A stretch of DNA of 64,000 bases from Modestobacter sp. VKM Ac-2985 (GTDB taxonomy: Bacteria; Actinomycetota; Actinomycetes; Mycobacteriales; Geodermatophilaceae). The notes beneath the pieces were generated by a model that saw only the letters and a program-made list of their open reading frames with translations, searched no databases and was not told where the DNA came from. Each line of letters opens with the position of its first letter. The first letter of the stretch is position 1. Position numbers and translations under genes: made by a program. The stretch is from assembly GCF_026967925.1 (NCBI RefSeq), contig NZ_JAPVBI010000001.1, positions 996,426 to 1,060,425 of the forward strand. The letters are read 5' to 3'. This document shows, one piece after another, positions 24,580 to 35,256 of the stretch.

Positions 24580-25137
24580 ATGGCCAGCATCACCCAGATC
24601 CCCGGCTACGTCGTCGGCACGTGGGACATCGACGCCTCCCACTCCACCGTGGGCTTCGCCGTCCGCCACATGATGGTCAGCAAGGTCCGCGGCTACTTCC
24701 GCGAGTTCTCCGGCGAGATCGTCACCGCCGAGGACCCGGCCCTCTCCACGGTGCACGCGACGGTCGACATGGACTCGATCGACACCCGCCAGGAGCAGCG
24801 CGACGCGCACATCAAGTCCGCGGACTTCTTCGACGTCGGCAACCACACGGTCATGGAGTTCCGCTCCACCAGCGTGCGCAACAAGGGCGAGGACTGGGTC
24901 GTCGAGGGCAACCTGACGATCAAGGGCATCACCAAGCCGGTCACCATGGCCCTGGAGCTCAACGGCTTCGGCCCCGACGCCTACGGCGGCACGCGGGCCG
25001 GCTTCTCCGGCAAGACCTCCATCTCCCGCAAGGAGTTCGGCGTGGACATCGACATGCCGATGGACGGCGGCGGCGTCGTCGTCGGCGACAAGATCGAGGT
25101 CGAGCTCGAGATCGAGGGCGTGCTCCGCACCGCCTGA
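24580..25137 (+). CDS. YceI-family polyisoprenoid-binding-like protein
   Basis: A 185-residue lipocalin-like protein. The WDIDASHSTVGFAVRHMMVSKVRG opening, DMDSIDTRQEQRDAH, and LTIKGITKPV are hallmark YceI sequences; the family binds isoprenoids and is linked to stress or base-induced responses. No signal peptide is visible, so it is the cytosolic type common in actinobacteria. Divergent from a MarR regulator that probably controls it. Good GGAG ribosome site upstream. Confidence 0.94.
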   Translation: MASITQIPGYVVGTWDIDASHSTVGFAVRHMMVSKVRGYFREFSGEIVTAEDPALSTVHATVDMDSIDTRQEQRDAHIKSADFFDVGNHTVMEFRSTSVRNKGEDWVVEGNLTIKGITKPVTMALELNGFGPDAYGGTRAGFSGKTSISRKEFGVDIDMPMDGGGVVVGDKIEVELEIEGVLRTA

Positions 25138-25155
25138 TCAGGCACCCGTCACGCA

Positions 25156-25187
25156 CAGGGCCTCCACCCGCTCGGGTGGGGGCCCTG
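25156..25187. terminator. Bidirectional hairpin terminator
   Basis: A 14-bp stem with one G-T wobble (25156-25169 with 25174-25187) and a GCTC loop, between the convergent yceI-like gene and the GGDEF/EAL gene. Confidence 0.7.
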
Positions 25188-25194
25188 CTGCGTG

Positions 25195-27297
25195 TCAGGG
25201 CAGGCGCTGCTGACCGGTCTGCCGCCGTCCCTCCGTGAGCAGTGCGCCCAGCCGGTCGCCGGTCACCGGCGGGGAGAGGTGGTGGCCCTGTGCGTAGGTG
25301 CACCCCACCCGGCGGGCCAGCTCGAGCTGCGCCGCGGTCTCCACCCCCTCGGCGAGCACCGCCATGTCCAGCGCCGCACCGAGCGCCGCGACTGCGCCGA
25401 GGAGCGCCTCGGGGGCCGTGGCGGCAGCCGGCAGGGGCCCGGCGACGAGGGCGCGGTCCACCTTCAGCACGTCGGCGGGCAACGAGGCCACCGCCGCCAG
25501 CGAGCTGTACCCGGCCCCGAAGTCGTCCAGGGCGATCCGGACGCCGTGGGTGCGCAGCTCGCGGAACTGGGCCACGGCGTGCTCCGGGTCGCGGGCCAGC
25601 GCCGTCTCGGTCAGCTCCAGCACGAGGTCCCCAGGGTCCAGGTCCCGCTCGGCCAGCGCCTGGCGGACGTCGTCGACCAGCGTCCCCGAGGACAGGTGGA
25701 CGGCGCTCACGTTCACCGCGACGGCCAGGTCGTGCCCGTCGGCCCGCCACGCCTCGGCCTGGGCGATCGCCGTCCGCAACAGCCAGCGGGTGATCGGCAC
25801 GATCATCCCGGTCTCCTCCGCGATCGGGATGAACTCGGCCGGCTCGAGCCAGCCCCGGTGCGGGTGCTCCCACCGCACCAGTGCCTCGCACCCGGTCACC
25901 GTGCCGCTGGGCAGGTGCACCACCGGCTGCCAGCGCACGGTCAGCTGGTCCAGCGCCGCCGCGTCCCGCAGGTGGGTGACGACCTGACGCCTGTCCTCCA
26001 GGGCGCTGCGCAGGGTCGGGGTGAAGTGCAGGTGCTGGTCCCGGCCGTCGGACTTCGCGGCGTACATCGCGGCGTCCGCGTCCCGGAGCAGGTCCTCGGG
26101 CCCGGTGTGCGCCGGGTCGGAGGTGGCCGTCCCGATGCTGGCGGTCAACGACAGCCGCGTCCCGGCCAGCTCGAACGGCTCGTCGAAGACGGCCCGGAAC
26201 CGGTGGGCCAGCAGCTCCCCGGCCGGGGCGTCGCAGTCGCGGGCGACCACCACGAACTCGTCCCCGCCCAAGCGGCCGACCACGTCGCTCGTGCGGGTCC
26301 GCTGCGACAGCCGGGTCGCCAGCTCCTGCAGCAGCAGGTCGCCGGTGGAGTGCCCGAGCGAGTCGTTGACCTGCTTGAAGCCGTCGACGTCCAGGTAGAG
26401 GACGGTCACCGGGCCACCGTCCTCGGCCAGGGCCCCGGTGATCGTCTCGTGCAGGGCGGCGCGGTTGGGCAGCTCGGTGAGGTGGTCGTGCCGGGCCTGC
26501 CAGGCGGCCCGCTGCTCGGCCCGCACCCGGTCGGTGATGTCGGTGTGGGTGACGACGACGCCCGGTCCGCCGTCCACCGGGAACGCCTGCAGGTGCCACC
26601 AGGTGCCGACGGCTCCGCTGCCCGCGTCGGTCGGCGGGGAGTAGTCGAGGGAGAAGGACGGCGCCCGCCTCTCGAGCACCGCCTGAAGCCCCTCGACCGC
26701 CCGCTGCGCGTCGGGGTCGCCGGTCGCGGCCAGCGCGCGGCAGGCGGCCAGGTAGTCGTCGCCGGTCCGGCTGGCGGCCGGCCGACCGGCCGTCGTCCCC
26801 TGTGCCCAGGCGGTGTTGGTGGTCAGGATCGTGCCGTCGTCGCCGAGGATCGCGGTGCGGGCCGGCAGCGCGTTGAGCACCCCGCGGATGAGGGAGGACT
26901 CCGCGGCACGCTCCTCGTCGAGCGTGCGCCGTTCGTGCACGTCCCGGAAGAAGACGACCAGGTCGTCCAGGACGGGGTAGGCGCGCACCTCGAACCACCG
27001 GTCCAGCGGTTCGTAGAAGAACTCCAGGTGCTGGGTCGACCCGGTCGACCGGGCCCGCCGGACCGACTCCTGCCAGGGCGCGCCGGGCCGGTCCGGGAAC
27101 TGCGTCCAGAGCACCTCGCCGACGAGCTCGGCGGCCGGCCGCTCGAGCAGCCGTTCGGCGGCGCCGTTGACCCAGGTGTAGCGGTACTCGGCGTCCAGGA
27201 AGCAGACCGCCTCGCTGATCGGCGTCAGCGCCTCGGTGGCCCTGGCGCGCCAGGACCCGTCGGCCACCCACGGTGGTGGGTCGGTGTGCTGGGTCAT
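25195..27297 (-). CDS. PAS-GGDEF-EAL cyclic-di-GMP enzyme
   Basis: A 700-residue soluble protein. Two PAS-like domains (about 15-115 and 135-260) are followed by a GGDEF domain with the intact active site RLGGDEFVVVA and an EAL domain with intact CEALVRWEHP, a DDFGAGYSS loop and LKVDRALV. Both catalytic signatures are complete, so it may synthesise and/or degrade c-di-GMP; the balance is presumably set by the PAS input. No membrane segment. The EAL domain ends near residue 690. It is divergent from a small membrane protein. Confidence 0.94.
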   Translation of the reverse strand: MTQHTDPPPWVADGSWRARATEALTPISEAVCFLDAEYRYTWVNGAAERLLERPAAELVGEVLWTQFPDRPGAPWQESVRRARSTGSTQHLEFFYEPLDRWFEVRAYPVLDDLVVFFRDVHERRTLDEERAAESSLIRGVLNALPARTAILGDDGTILTTNTAWAQGTTAGRPAASRTGDDYLAACRALAATGDPDAQRAVEGLQAVLERRAPSFSLDYSPPTDAGSGAVGTWWHLQAFPVDGGPGVVVTHTDITDRVRAEQRAAWQARHDHLTELPNRAALHETITGALAEDGGPVTVLYLDVDGFKQVNDSLGHSTGDLLLQELATRLSQRTRTSDVVGRLGGDEFVVVARDCDAPAGELLAHRFRAVFDEPFELAGTRLSLTASIGTATSDPAHTGPEDLLRDADAAMYAAKSDGRDQHLHFTPTLRSALEDRRQVVTHLRDAAALDQLTVRWQPVVHLPSGTVTGCEALVRWEHPHRGWLEPAEFIPIAEETGMIVPITRWLLRTAIAQAEAWRADGHDLAVAVNVSAVHLSSGTLVDDVRQALAERDLDPGDLVLELTETALARDPEHAVAQFRELRTHGVRIALDDFGAGYSSLAAVASLPADVLKVDRALVAGPLPAAATAPEALLGAVAALGAALDMAVLAEGVETAAQLELARRVGCTYAQGHHLSPPVTGDRLGALLTEGRRQTGQQRLP

Positions 27298-27417
27298 CGG
27301 GCTCCTCGCACGGTCCGGACGGACTCGGGCGGCGAACCGTACCGCTCAGGGTCACCGCTCACCCTCCCGTGCACAGGCCCGGCCCGCCGGGTCGGGGACG
27401 CTGGGACACTCGAGGAC

Positions 27418-27756
27418 ATGTCGACCTCGACCCTCAGTCGCGTGCAGGCCCGCTTCCCCTCGGCCGTCGCGGTGGCCGTCGGGCTGGCCGCCGGTTTCGG
27501 CGTCGCCCAGGGCACCGGGGTGCGGGCGCTCGGCGGCGTCGTGTTCGCCGCGGGCGGCCTGGCCGCCGGCTGGCTCTGGTACCGCCGTCGCGGGGCGGCG
27601 GTGGCCGCGGCGCTGGCGGCGGGCTACGTGGCCGCCTTCGTCGGTGCGCACGTGCTGGCCCTCGGTGTCGGCTGGCCGTCCTGGCTGGCGGTCGGGGTGG
27701 TCACGGTGGTCGCCGCGGCGGTCTCCTGGGTGGTGGCCGACCGCCCGTCGTCGTGA
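27418..27756 (+). CDS. Small membrane protein, unknown
   Basis: A 112-residue protein with four hydrophobic stretches (about 15-32, 36-52, 57-75 and 80-105), a basic N-terminus and WYRRRG in the middle loop. It resembles the many small actinobacterial proteins annotated only as membrane proteins. GAGG lies just before the ATG. No functional link to the neighbouring typA gene is evident. Confidence 0.68.
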   Translation: MSTSTLSRVQARFPSAVAVAVGLAAGFGVAQGTGVRALGGVVFAAGGLAAGWLWYRRRGAAVAAALAAGYVAAFVGAHVLALGVGWPSWLAVGVVTVVAAAVSWVVADRPSS

Positions 27757-27957
27757 GGCCCCGGTCCAGAGGCTCGTCCCGAGCCTGCGAGGGATGAGGG
27801 GGGGGCGAGGCCCTTCACGAGTGGTAGACCGGTCACAGCCGCTCGGAGGGGGCCTGTCGTCCCCTACCATGGGAAGGTCTCGGCCGCCCGTGCCGTTACA
27901 CCTGTCGCGCGCCGCTGCGCGCAGACCCCCACGCGATCCCCCGAGGTGCCTCTCCGC

Positions 27958-29847
<1,890 letters not shown>

Positions 29848-29873
29848 GCACGGACCCTCCGGGGTCGTGATCG

Positions 29874-29905
29874 AACGCCGTCGTCCCTCCGGGGACGGCG
29901 GCGTT
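29874..29905 (+). terminator. Rho-independent terminator of typA
   Basis: A 14-bp stem with one wobble pair (29874-29887 with 29892-29905) and TCCG loop, followed by TTTCGTCGTC, 27 bases after the typA stop. A small palindrome (ATCACG-GTT-CGTGAT, 29983-29997) is the only other structure seen in the following 240 bases, which hold no gene. Confidence 0.72.
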
Positions 29906-30151
29906 TCGTCGTCCGGTGGGGACGACGCGCGGACGAGGACTGCTGGCACGGGTGAGTCCAGTGGGTAGAGAGTTGTCAGTCGATCACGGTTCGTGATGGC
30001 TGGCCGCGTGGGTCAGGCGCGTTCGCCGGCTCTCCTCGTGGCGCGCCGGGGTGTCGCAGCCTCGGTCGTAGGTTCCGGTCCGGAGAGGTGGGTCCGGCGG
30101 GGAAGGCCGGGCGCACCTGGGGGAACGGTGTGAGAGGTGGTCGGGAAGCCG

Positions 30152-30631
30152 ATGACGGTCCAGCGGGCAGCAGGTTTCCGGAACGGGATCGACGTGCGGG
30201 TGCGCTTGCGCCCGGCGACGGCAGCGACCGACGGCACGTTCGACGGGGCGTGGTGGCCGCGCAGCCGGCTGCTCTCCGTCGAGCTGCCCGAGCTGGCGGC
30301 GGCGCTGCAGAGCCTCGGCGTGCGGATCGACCGTTTCACCTACGCCGTGGGCGCCTGGGACGAGCCCCCGGCCCGCAAGGCGCTGATCGGCGGCCGCACT
30401 GTGCGCACCGGCGGGTTCGCCAGCATGGACCAGCAGCTGGTCTGCCTCACCGTCGACGGTGACCGGCGGGTCGACCTGCTGGTGGTCCCGCCGGAGGCCG
30501 ACGCGCTCACCGGCGTGCGGGCGCTCCGGCTGGCCGGCCTGCGCGAGGACGCCGGCAACCCGCAGCGCGGGCTGCTCACCGCCCCGTCCCGCTCCCAGGT
30601 CGTCCCGCTGACCGGAGTCCGCGCCGGCTGA
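30152..30631 (+). CDS. DUF5994-like protein
   Basis: A 159-residue soluble protein. The sequence pattern RVRLRPATA, DGTFDGAWWPRSR, ELPELAAAL and LLVVPPEAD matches the actinobacterial DUF5994 family, which is abundant but without known function. The ATG at 30152 is preferred over a GTG five codons upstream; both are usable. No operon partner is evident; the downstream region holds a nested palindrome. Confidence 0.7.
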   Translation: MTVQRAAGFRNGIDVRVRLRPATAATDGTFDGAWWPRSRLLSVELPELAAALQSLGVRIDRFTYAVGAWDEPPARKALIGGRTVRTGGFASMDQQLVCLTVDGDRRVDLLVVPPEADALTGVRALRLAGLREDAGNPQRGLLTAPSRSQVVPLTGVRAG

Positions 30632-30660
30632 GGCCCGCCCCGGCTCGTGCCTGAGCCGGT

Positions 30661-30744
30661 CCGGCGGGGTTGAGCCGGTCGGGCTGGGGTTGAGCCGCGT
30701 CAGCACGCGGCTCGACCCGCGCCCAGGCGGCTCAACCCCGCCGG
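30661..30744. repeat. Nested palindrome (cruciform-like)
   Basis: Perfect 17-bp outer arms (30661-30677 and 30728-30744) enclose a second hairpin with 14-bp arms (30687-30700 and 30705-30718, one mismatch). Both arms carry the motif GGTTGAGCCG, which recurs with its complement at about 32160-32200 on the far side of the epimerase gene. Confidence 0.7.
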
Positions 30745-31110
30745 GGCTCGCGCGTTGCCGCCAGTGGCCCGGTGACCCACCGGAACACCGGGCAGGTCCA
30801 ACCAGACGAGCAGGTCGGCCCGCTCCGTCAGCAGTGGGCGCACCGGTTCGTACTGCCACTCGGTGACCCAGGTCGGCTCCGCGGCGAAGCGCCGGGCGTC
30901 GTCCTCGAAGCTGGGGCGGGCTTCCCACCCCGGGCCGTGGAAGAGGGCGTCGATCTCCACGTGCGGCAGGTCCAGCAGCGCGCCGATCCGGGCAGCCAGC
31001 GTGGTCCTCCCCGCTCCGGAGGTACCCACGACCAGCACTCGGGACGGACGCCGGGGGAGCGGGTCGTCCGGTCCCAGCAGCGTCACCGGGCCACGGTGGC
31101 CACCACCCAC
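30700..31110 (-). pseudogene. Truncated P-loop kinase / AAA (topology-modulation-like) remnant
   Basis: The first about 90 residues match the actinobacterial P-loop kinase group called AAA family or adenylate-kinase-like: RVLVVGTSGAGRTTLAARI (Walker A with Arg in place of Lys), HVEIDALFHGPGW and WVTEWQYE, up to LLVWLDLP. After this the normal C-terminal two-thirds (the Arg-rich LID and helices) is missing; the frame runs into Ala/Gly-rich sequence and the nested palindrome. The start is probably GTG at 31086. Likely a truncated, non-functional gene, possibly broken by the palindromic element. Confidence 0.65.
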
Positions 31111-31187
31111 CCGCGCGGCGGAGAGTGGCGACTACGCCGGGAGTGAACCGGCTGGACGGCGGCCTGCGGCTGCGCTGAGGTCGGGGC

Positions 31188-32165
31188 ATGCGACTCCTGG
31201 TCCTCGGCGGCACGCACTTCCTCGGCCGGCACGTCGTCACCGCTGCGCTGGAGCACGGCCACGAGGTGGCCACGTTCACCCGCGGCGTCTCCGGGGCGCC
31301 CGCGGCCGGGGCCCAGATGCTGATCGGTGACCGCGACGACCCGGTCGCCCTGCCGACGGCGCTGGACGGCTGGGTGCCGGAGCTGGTCGTCGACACCTCC
31401 TGCCAGACCCGCGCGGCGGCGGAGCACGCGGCGGCCGCGCTCGCCGACGTCGCCGGCTACGCCTTCGTCAGCAGCCTGAACGCCTACCGGGGCTGGCCGC
31501 CCGGGCCGATCGCCGGTGAGCACGAGCCGACCTGGGACTCCGACGAGGACTCCTACGGGCCGGACAAGGCGCACGCCGAGCGGGTGCTGGGTGCGGCGCT
31601 GGGGGAGCGGTTCCTCACCGCGCGGGCCGGGCTGATCGTCGGGCCGCACGACCCGCTGTACCGGCTGGGCTGGTGGCTGGACCGGATCGCCACCGGCGGC
31701 CGGGTCGTCGTCCCGGCGGAGGGGTTGGACCAGCCCATCGCCCTGGTCGACGCCCGGGACCTGGCGGGCTGGCTGGTCGAGTCAGTCGAGCAGGGCCGGT
31801 CCGGTGCGGTGAACGCCACCGGCCCGGCCGGGATGACGACCTTCGGTGGGCTGCTGGACACCTGCCGGGACGTGACCGGCGGCGACGCGGAGTGGCTGCC
31901 GGTGCCCGAGGCGGGGCTGCTGGCGGCCGGCGTCCAGGAGTGGAGCCACCTCCCGCTGTGGCTGGCAGCGAGCACCGCCCGCACCGCCTGGGACGTCGAC
32001 ACGACGCGTGCCCGGGAGCTCGGCCTGCCCTCCCGTCCGGTGTGCGACTCGATCGCCGACACCTGGACCTGGATGCAGACCGGCGAACGTCCGGAGCCCC
32101 CGGCCGGCCGGCCACTGCCTGGCCTCCCTCTCGACCTGGAGCGGACCCTGCTGACTCGGGGTTGA
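31188..32165 (+). CDS. NAD-dependent epimerase/dehydratase family protein
   Basis: A 325-residue extended-SDR enzyme. Nucleotide-binding motif LGGTHFLGRHV at the N-terminus, a catalytic YGPDK (YxxxK), and FVSSLNAY upstream. It belongs to the NAD-dependent epimerase/dehydratase group that lacks clear sugar-nucleotide signatures; these act as reductases or RNA-binding-like SDRs. The reaction is not predicted. It is flanked by GGTTGAGCCG repeat sequences on both sides. Confidence 0.88.
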   Translation: MRLLVLGGTHFLGRHVVTAALEHGHEVATFTRGVSGAPAAGAQMLIGDRDDPVALPTALDGWVPELVVDTSCQTRAAAEHAAAALADVAGYAFVSSLNAYRGWPPGPIAGEHEPTWDSDEDSYGPDKAHAERVLGAALGERFLTARAGLIVGPHDPLYRLGWWLDRIATGGRVVVPAEGLDQPIALVDARDLAGWLVESVEQGRSGAVNATGPAGMTTFGGLLDTCRDVTGGDAEWLPVPEAGLLAAGVQEWSHLPLWLAASTARTAWDVDTTRARELGLPSRPVCDSIADTWTWMQTGERPEPPAGRPLPGLPLDLERTLLTRG

Positions 32166-32196
32166 GCCGCACCGGCTGTGGGTCGACCCGGGTGGC

Positions 32197-32832
32197 TCAC
32201 TCCAGCCGGCGGAGCCGCACCACCTCGTCGGCGTCGTGGTGGTCGTGCTCGCCGGCCGGCCGAGCCTGGGCGCCGGCCAGGACGACGTCCCACTCCCGCA
32301 GGTCCAGGTCGGCGAGCACGTCGGCGGCGGTGGCGAAGCGGTCCGCGCCCCACACGGCGGCGCGCTGCTCGTCGTACCCGTGGCCGACCCACAACAGCGT
32401 GCCGCCCGGGGCGACGGCGGCGGCCAGCCGGGGCACCAGCGCGTGGCGCACCGCGGCCTCCGGGTGCAGGAAGTGTGCGGTGACCAGGTCGAACGCCGCA
32501 GCGGCCGGCTGCCAGGTGGCGACGTCGCCCTGCACCCACGTGACCTGGTCACCGAGCCCGGCGGCCGCCGCCTGGGTGGCACCCCGGTCCAGGGCCGTCT
32601 GCGACCAGTCCAGGCCGGTCACCTGCCAGCCGCGGGAGGCGAGCCACAGCGTGTCGCCGCCCTCGCCGCAGCCGACGTCCAGGGCTCGCCCCAGCGGCAG
32701 GTCGGCGGCCTGCGCGGCGAGGGTCGGGTTGACCCGGCCGCTCCAGAGGGCCTCCTGGGCGGCGTAGCGCTCCTCCCAGGAGGCGTGGTCGGAGCCGGTG
32801 TCGGTGAGCTGTTGCTGCTGGTGGTCGTGCAC
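32197..32832 (-). CDS. Class I SAM-dependent methyltransferase
   Basis: A 211-residue methyltransferase. SAM motif I is ALDVGCGEGGDT near residue 50, motif II GLDWS, motif III ATWQ, then FDLVTAHFLH. It resembles the thiopurine/tellurite-resistance-type small methyltransferases (TehB or UbiE-like). The N-terminal WEERYAAQEALWSG segment is typical of that group. Substrate unknown. Adjacent to, and in the same direction as, a thioredoxin-reductase-like gene. Confidence 0.9.
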   Translation of the reverse strand: MHDHQQQQLTDTGSDHASWEERYAAQEALWSGRVNPTLAAQAADLPLGRALDVGCGEGGDTLWLASRGWQVTGLDWSQTALDRGATQAAAAGLGDQVTWVQGDVATWQPAAAAFDLVTAHFLHPEAAVRHALVPRLAAAVAPGGTLLWVGHGYDEQRAAVWGADRFATAADVLADLDLREWDVVLAGAQARPAGEHDHHDADEVVRLRRLE

Positions 32833-32841
32833 CGTTCCCCC

Positions 32842-33855
32842 TCAGATCCCGTGCCGGCGGTCGCCGAGCACCTGGTCGCACAGCTCCCGCTCGACGGCGG
32901 GTGAGAAGACCCGGCGTCCGGCCACGGCCCGGCGGGTGTCCTCCATGATCAGGTCGGCGTTGACCGCCGCACCGGCGGTCAGCCCGGCCGCGGCCGAGCT
33001 GATCACCTGGGCCTTGATGTCGGTGACGTTCCCGGCCGCCCACACCCCCGGGACGGCGGTCGCCCCGGTCGCGTCCACCGGCACCCCGCTGCCCATCACC
33101 AGCTCGCCCATCCGCTGCTCGACCACCTCGAGCCCGAGGGACTCCAGGACGCCGGCCCGCGCGGTGAACCGCGGGGCCACCACCAGGGCGTCGCGGGCGA
33201 TCACCGTGCCGTCGGCCAGCCGGACCCCGGTGAGCCTCCCGTCGGCGGTCTCCAGGCCGACGACCTCGCCGACGACCACGCTGATGCCCCGCGCGGCGAG
33301 CTGCTCCCACTCCTCCTCGGTCGGCTGCGGGCCGGTGTGCAGGAAGAGGGTGAGGTCGGCGGTCCACTGCCGCCACATCAGCACCTGGTGCACGCCGAGG
33401 GGGCTGGTCGCCAGGACGCCGACCGCCTGGTCGCGCACCTCCCAGCCGTGGCAGTACGGGCAGTGCAGGACGTCGCTGCCCCACAGCTCGCGCACCCCCG
33501 GGACGTCGGGCAGCTCGTCGACCAGCCCGGTGGTCACCAGCAGCCGACGGGCGTGCACCGACCGCCCGTCGGCCAGCCGCACCTCGAAGCCGCCCTCGGC
33601 CGGGGCGGCGGAGGTGACGTCGCCGTCGGTGAACTCCCCGCCGTAGCCGGTCACCTCGCTGCGCCCGATCGCCAGCAGCTCGCGCGGCGGGATGCCCTCC
33701 CGCCCCAGGTAGTTGTGCGCGTGCGTGGCGGGGGCGTTGCGGGGCGCTCCGCCGTCCACCACCAGCACCGATCGGCGGGCCCGGCTGAGCGCCAGTGCAC
33801 CGCTCAGGCCGGCGGCGCCACCGCCGACGACCACCACGTCGTACTCCGTCTCCAC
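32842..33855 (-). CDS. Thioredoxin-reductase-like NAD(P)/FAD oxidoreductase
   Basis: A 337-residue flavoprotein. FAD-binding GGGAAGLS at the N-terminus, redox-active-type motif HCPYCHGWEV (CxxC) near residue 130, and a C-terminal GVWAAGNVTD FAD motif. This is the layout of the thioredoxin reductase-like family with a CPYCHG motif that is found next to thioredoxin or in stand-alone roles. The second NAD-binding glycine motif is weak (GVLATSP), so the electron donor is uncertain. The methyltransferase follows 10 bases away and is probably co-transcribed. Confidence 0.9.
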   Translation of the reverse strand: METEYDVVVVGGGAAGLSGALALSRARRSVLVVDGGAPRNAPATHAHNYLGREGIPPRELLAIGRSEVTGYGGEFTDGDVTSAAPAEGGFEVRLADGRSVHARRLLVTTGLVDELPDVPGVRELWGSDVLHCPYCHGWEVRDQAVGVLATSPLGVHQVLMWRQWTADLTLFLHTGPQPTEEEWEQLAARGISVVVGEVVGLETADGRLTGVRLADGTVIARDALVVAPRFTARAGVLESLGLEVVEQRMGELVMGSGVPVDATGATAVPGVWAAGNVTDIKAQVISSAAAGLTAGAAVNADLIMEDTRRAVAGRRVFSPAVERELCDQVLGDRRHGI

Positions 33856-33966
33856 CGTGCGCTCCTCTGCTCGGACGGCGGGTCACCGGGATGGTGACCC
33901 GCCGGGTCCGACAGTGCGCCGGGAGAACGTCTCGCGGCAAGAATCGTTGCCGCTACGGCAAAGAGG

Positions 33967-34977
33967 TCAGGAGTGCAGGCGGCCCACCGGCACGCCGTCG
34001 GCGTCGACCGGCGCCACCTGGTTCGGGTGCGCGGTGCGTTGCGCCCGGGCTGCCCGCTCCTGCTCGGCCAGCTGCTCCGCCTCGGCGGCCAGCGCCTCGG
34101 CCGCCTCCGCCGCGCGCTCCCTGCGGTACTCGCGGAAGGACCAGACCACCGCCGCCGCCCAGGTCGCGTAGACGACCGCCAGGACGACGTACCGGACCGG
34201 GTCGCTGGCGCCGACCCAGTCGCTGCTGAGCAGGCTCGTCGCGTTGGTGGAGACGATCATGCCGCCGACCCCGGCGCCGAGCAGCCGCGGCGGGACGAAG
34301 CGGACCAGCCAGGCGGCCAGCGGCGCGGCGACCAGGCCGCCGGCCAGCAGGCCGAGCACCCAGAAGGCGTTGATCCCCTGGCTGCCGAGGGCGAAGAGGA
34401 AGCCCGCGCTCGCAGCGAGGGAGACCAGGAACTCCGAGGTGTCGATCGAGCCGATCGTCTTGCGCGGCTCCATCCGGCCGCTGGCCAGGATGGCCGGGGT
34501 GCTGACCGGGCCCCAGCCGCCACCGCCGGTGGCGTCGATGAAGCCGGCGGTCAGGCCGAGGGGGGCGAGGAACCGGGCGCGCATCGGCTTGCCCAGCTGG
34601 CGCTTGTCGATGCCGCGCAGGGTGAAGCGGGCCAGCAGGTAGAGGCCCAGGCCGAGCAGGATCAGTGACATCACCGGCCCGGCGACGGCGGTGGAGATGT
34701 TCGACAGCACGGTCGCCCCGGCGAAGGCGCCGATCGCGCCCGGGACACCGATCTTGGCGACGACCTTCCAGTCGACGTTGCCGAACTTCCAGTGCGAGAG
34801 ACCCGAGGCGAGGTTGGTGCCGATCTCGGCCAGGTGCACCGTGGCCGAGGCGGCGGCCGGGTTGGTGCCGATGGCGAGCAGCAGCGTCGTGGAGGTGACG
34901 CCGTAGCCCATGCCCAGGCTGCCGTCGACGAGCTGGGCGCCGAGGCCCGCGAGGGCGAGCAGGATCAGGGTCTTCAC
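33967..34977 (-). CDS. TauE/SafE-family sulfite/sulfonate exporter
   Basis: A 336-residue protein with eight membrane helices in two four-helix repeats, each beginning with the family-type GxGxG motifs (LVDGSLGMGYG and FIDATGGGGWG). TauE/SafE proteins export sulfite, sulfoacetate or related anions. A 55-residue highly charged, Ala/Glu-rich C-terminal tail (predicted coiled coil) is an addition to the usual about 260-residue core. A cysteine-type leader peptide gene lies 90 bases upstream, which supports a sulfur role. GTG start at 34977. Confidence 0.92.
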   Translation of the reverse strand: MKTLILLALAGLGAQLVDGSLGMGYGVTSTTLLLAIGTNPAAASATVHLAEIGTNLASGLSHWKFGNVDWKVVAKIGVPGAIGAFAGATVLSNISTAVAGPVMSLILLGLGLYLLARFTLRGIDKRQLGKPMRARFLAPLGLTAGFIDATGGGGWGPVSTPAILASGRMEPRKTIGSIDTSEFLVSLAASAGFLFALGSQGINAFWVLGLLAGGLVAAPLAAWLVRFVPPRLLGAGVGGMIVSTNATSLLSSDWVGASDPVRYVVLAVVYATWAAAVVWSFREYRRERAAEAAEALAAEAEQLAEQERAARAQRTAHPNQVAPVDADGVPVGRLHS

Positions 34978-35067
34978 GGGGGATGTGCTCCGGGTTCGAG
35001 GGTGCGGGCGCGCCGGGTGAGGGCGCAGCAGACCGCGTGAACGAGGGGCGCCGGACGGCGCGGGAGG

Positions 35068-35184
35068 TCAGCGGCCGAGACAGACGGCGGTGCTGACCCG
35101 GAGCAGGTCGACGTGCAGACGGCTCACCAGGAACGCACCGGGGAGGGCCGACGGGAGGCGGGTGGGGTGCCCACCGGTCGCCAT
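35068..35184 (-). CDS. Putative cysteine-responsive leader peptide
   Basis: A 38-codon ORF whose C-terminal end reads SRLHVDLLRVSTAVCLGR, matching the consensus of actinobacterial cysteine-attenuator leader peptides found upstream of sulfur-metabolism genes (basic residues, H-V-D-L-L-R-V, ending near a Cys codon). The functional peptide may start at the GTG at 35127 (19 codons). The TauE/SafE exporter begins 90 bases downstream on the same strand. Stalling at the Cys codon would sense cysteine; a small GCGCC/GGCGC hairpin lies between. This is too short to be found by usual gene calling. Confidence 0.68.
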   Translation of the reverse strand: MATGGHPTRLPSALPGAFLVSRLHVDLLRVSTAVCLGR

Positions 35185-35256
35185 CGCCGTCGTCGTCACG
35201 GCGACATTCCTACCATGTTGGTGGGGATTGTGCGGAAGGGGGCCGGGAGTGCCCGG

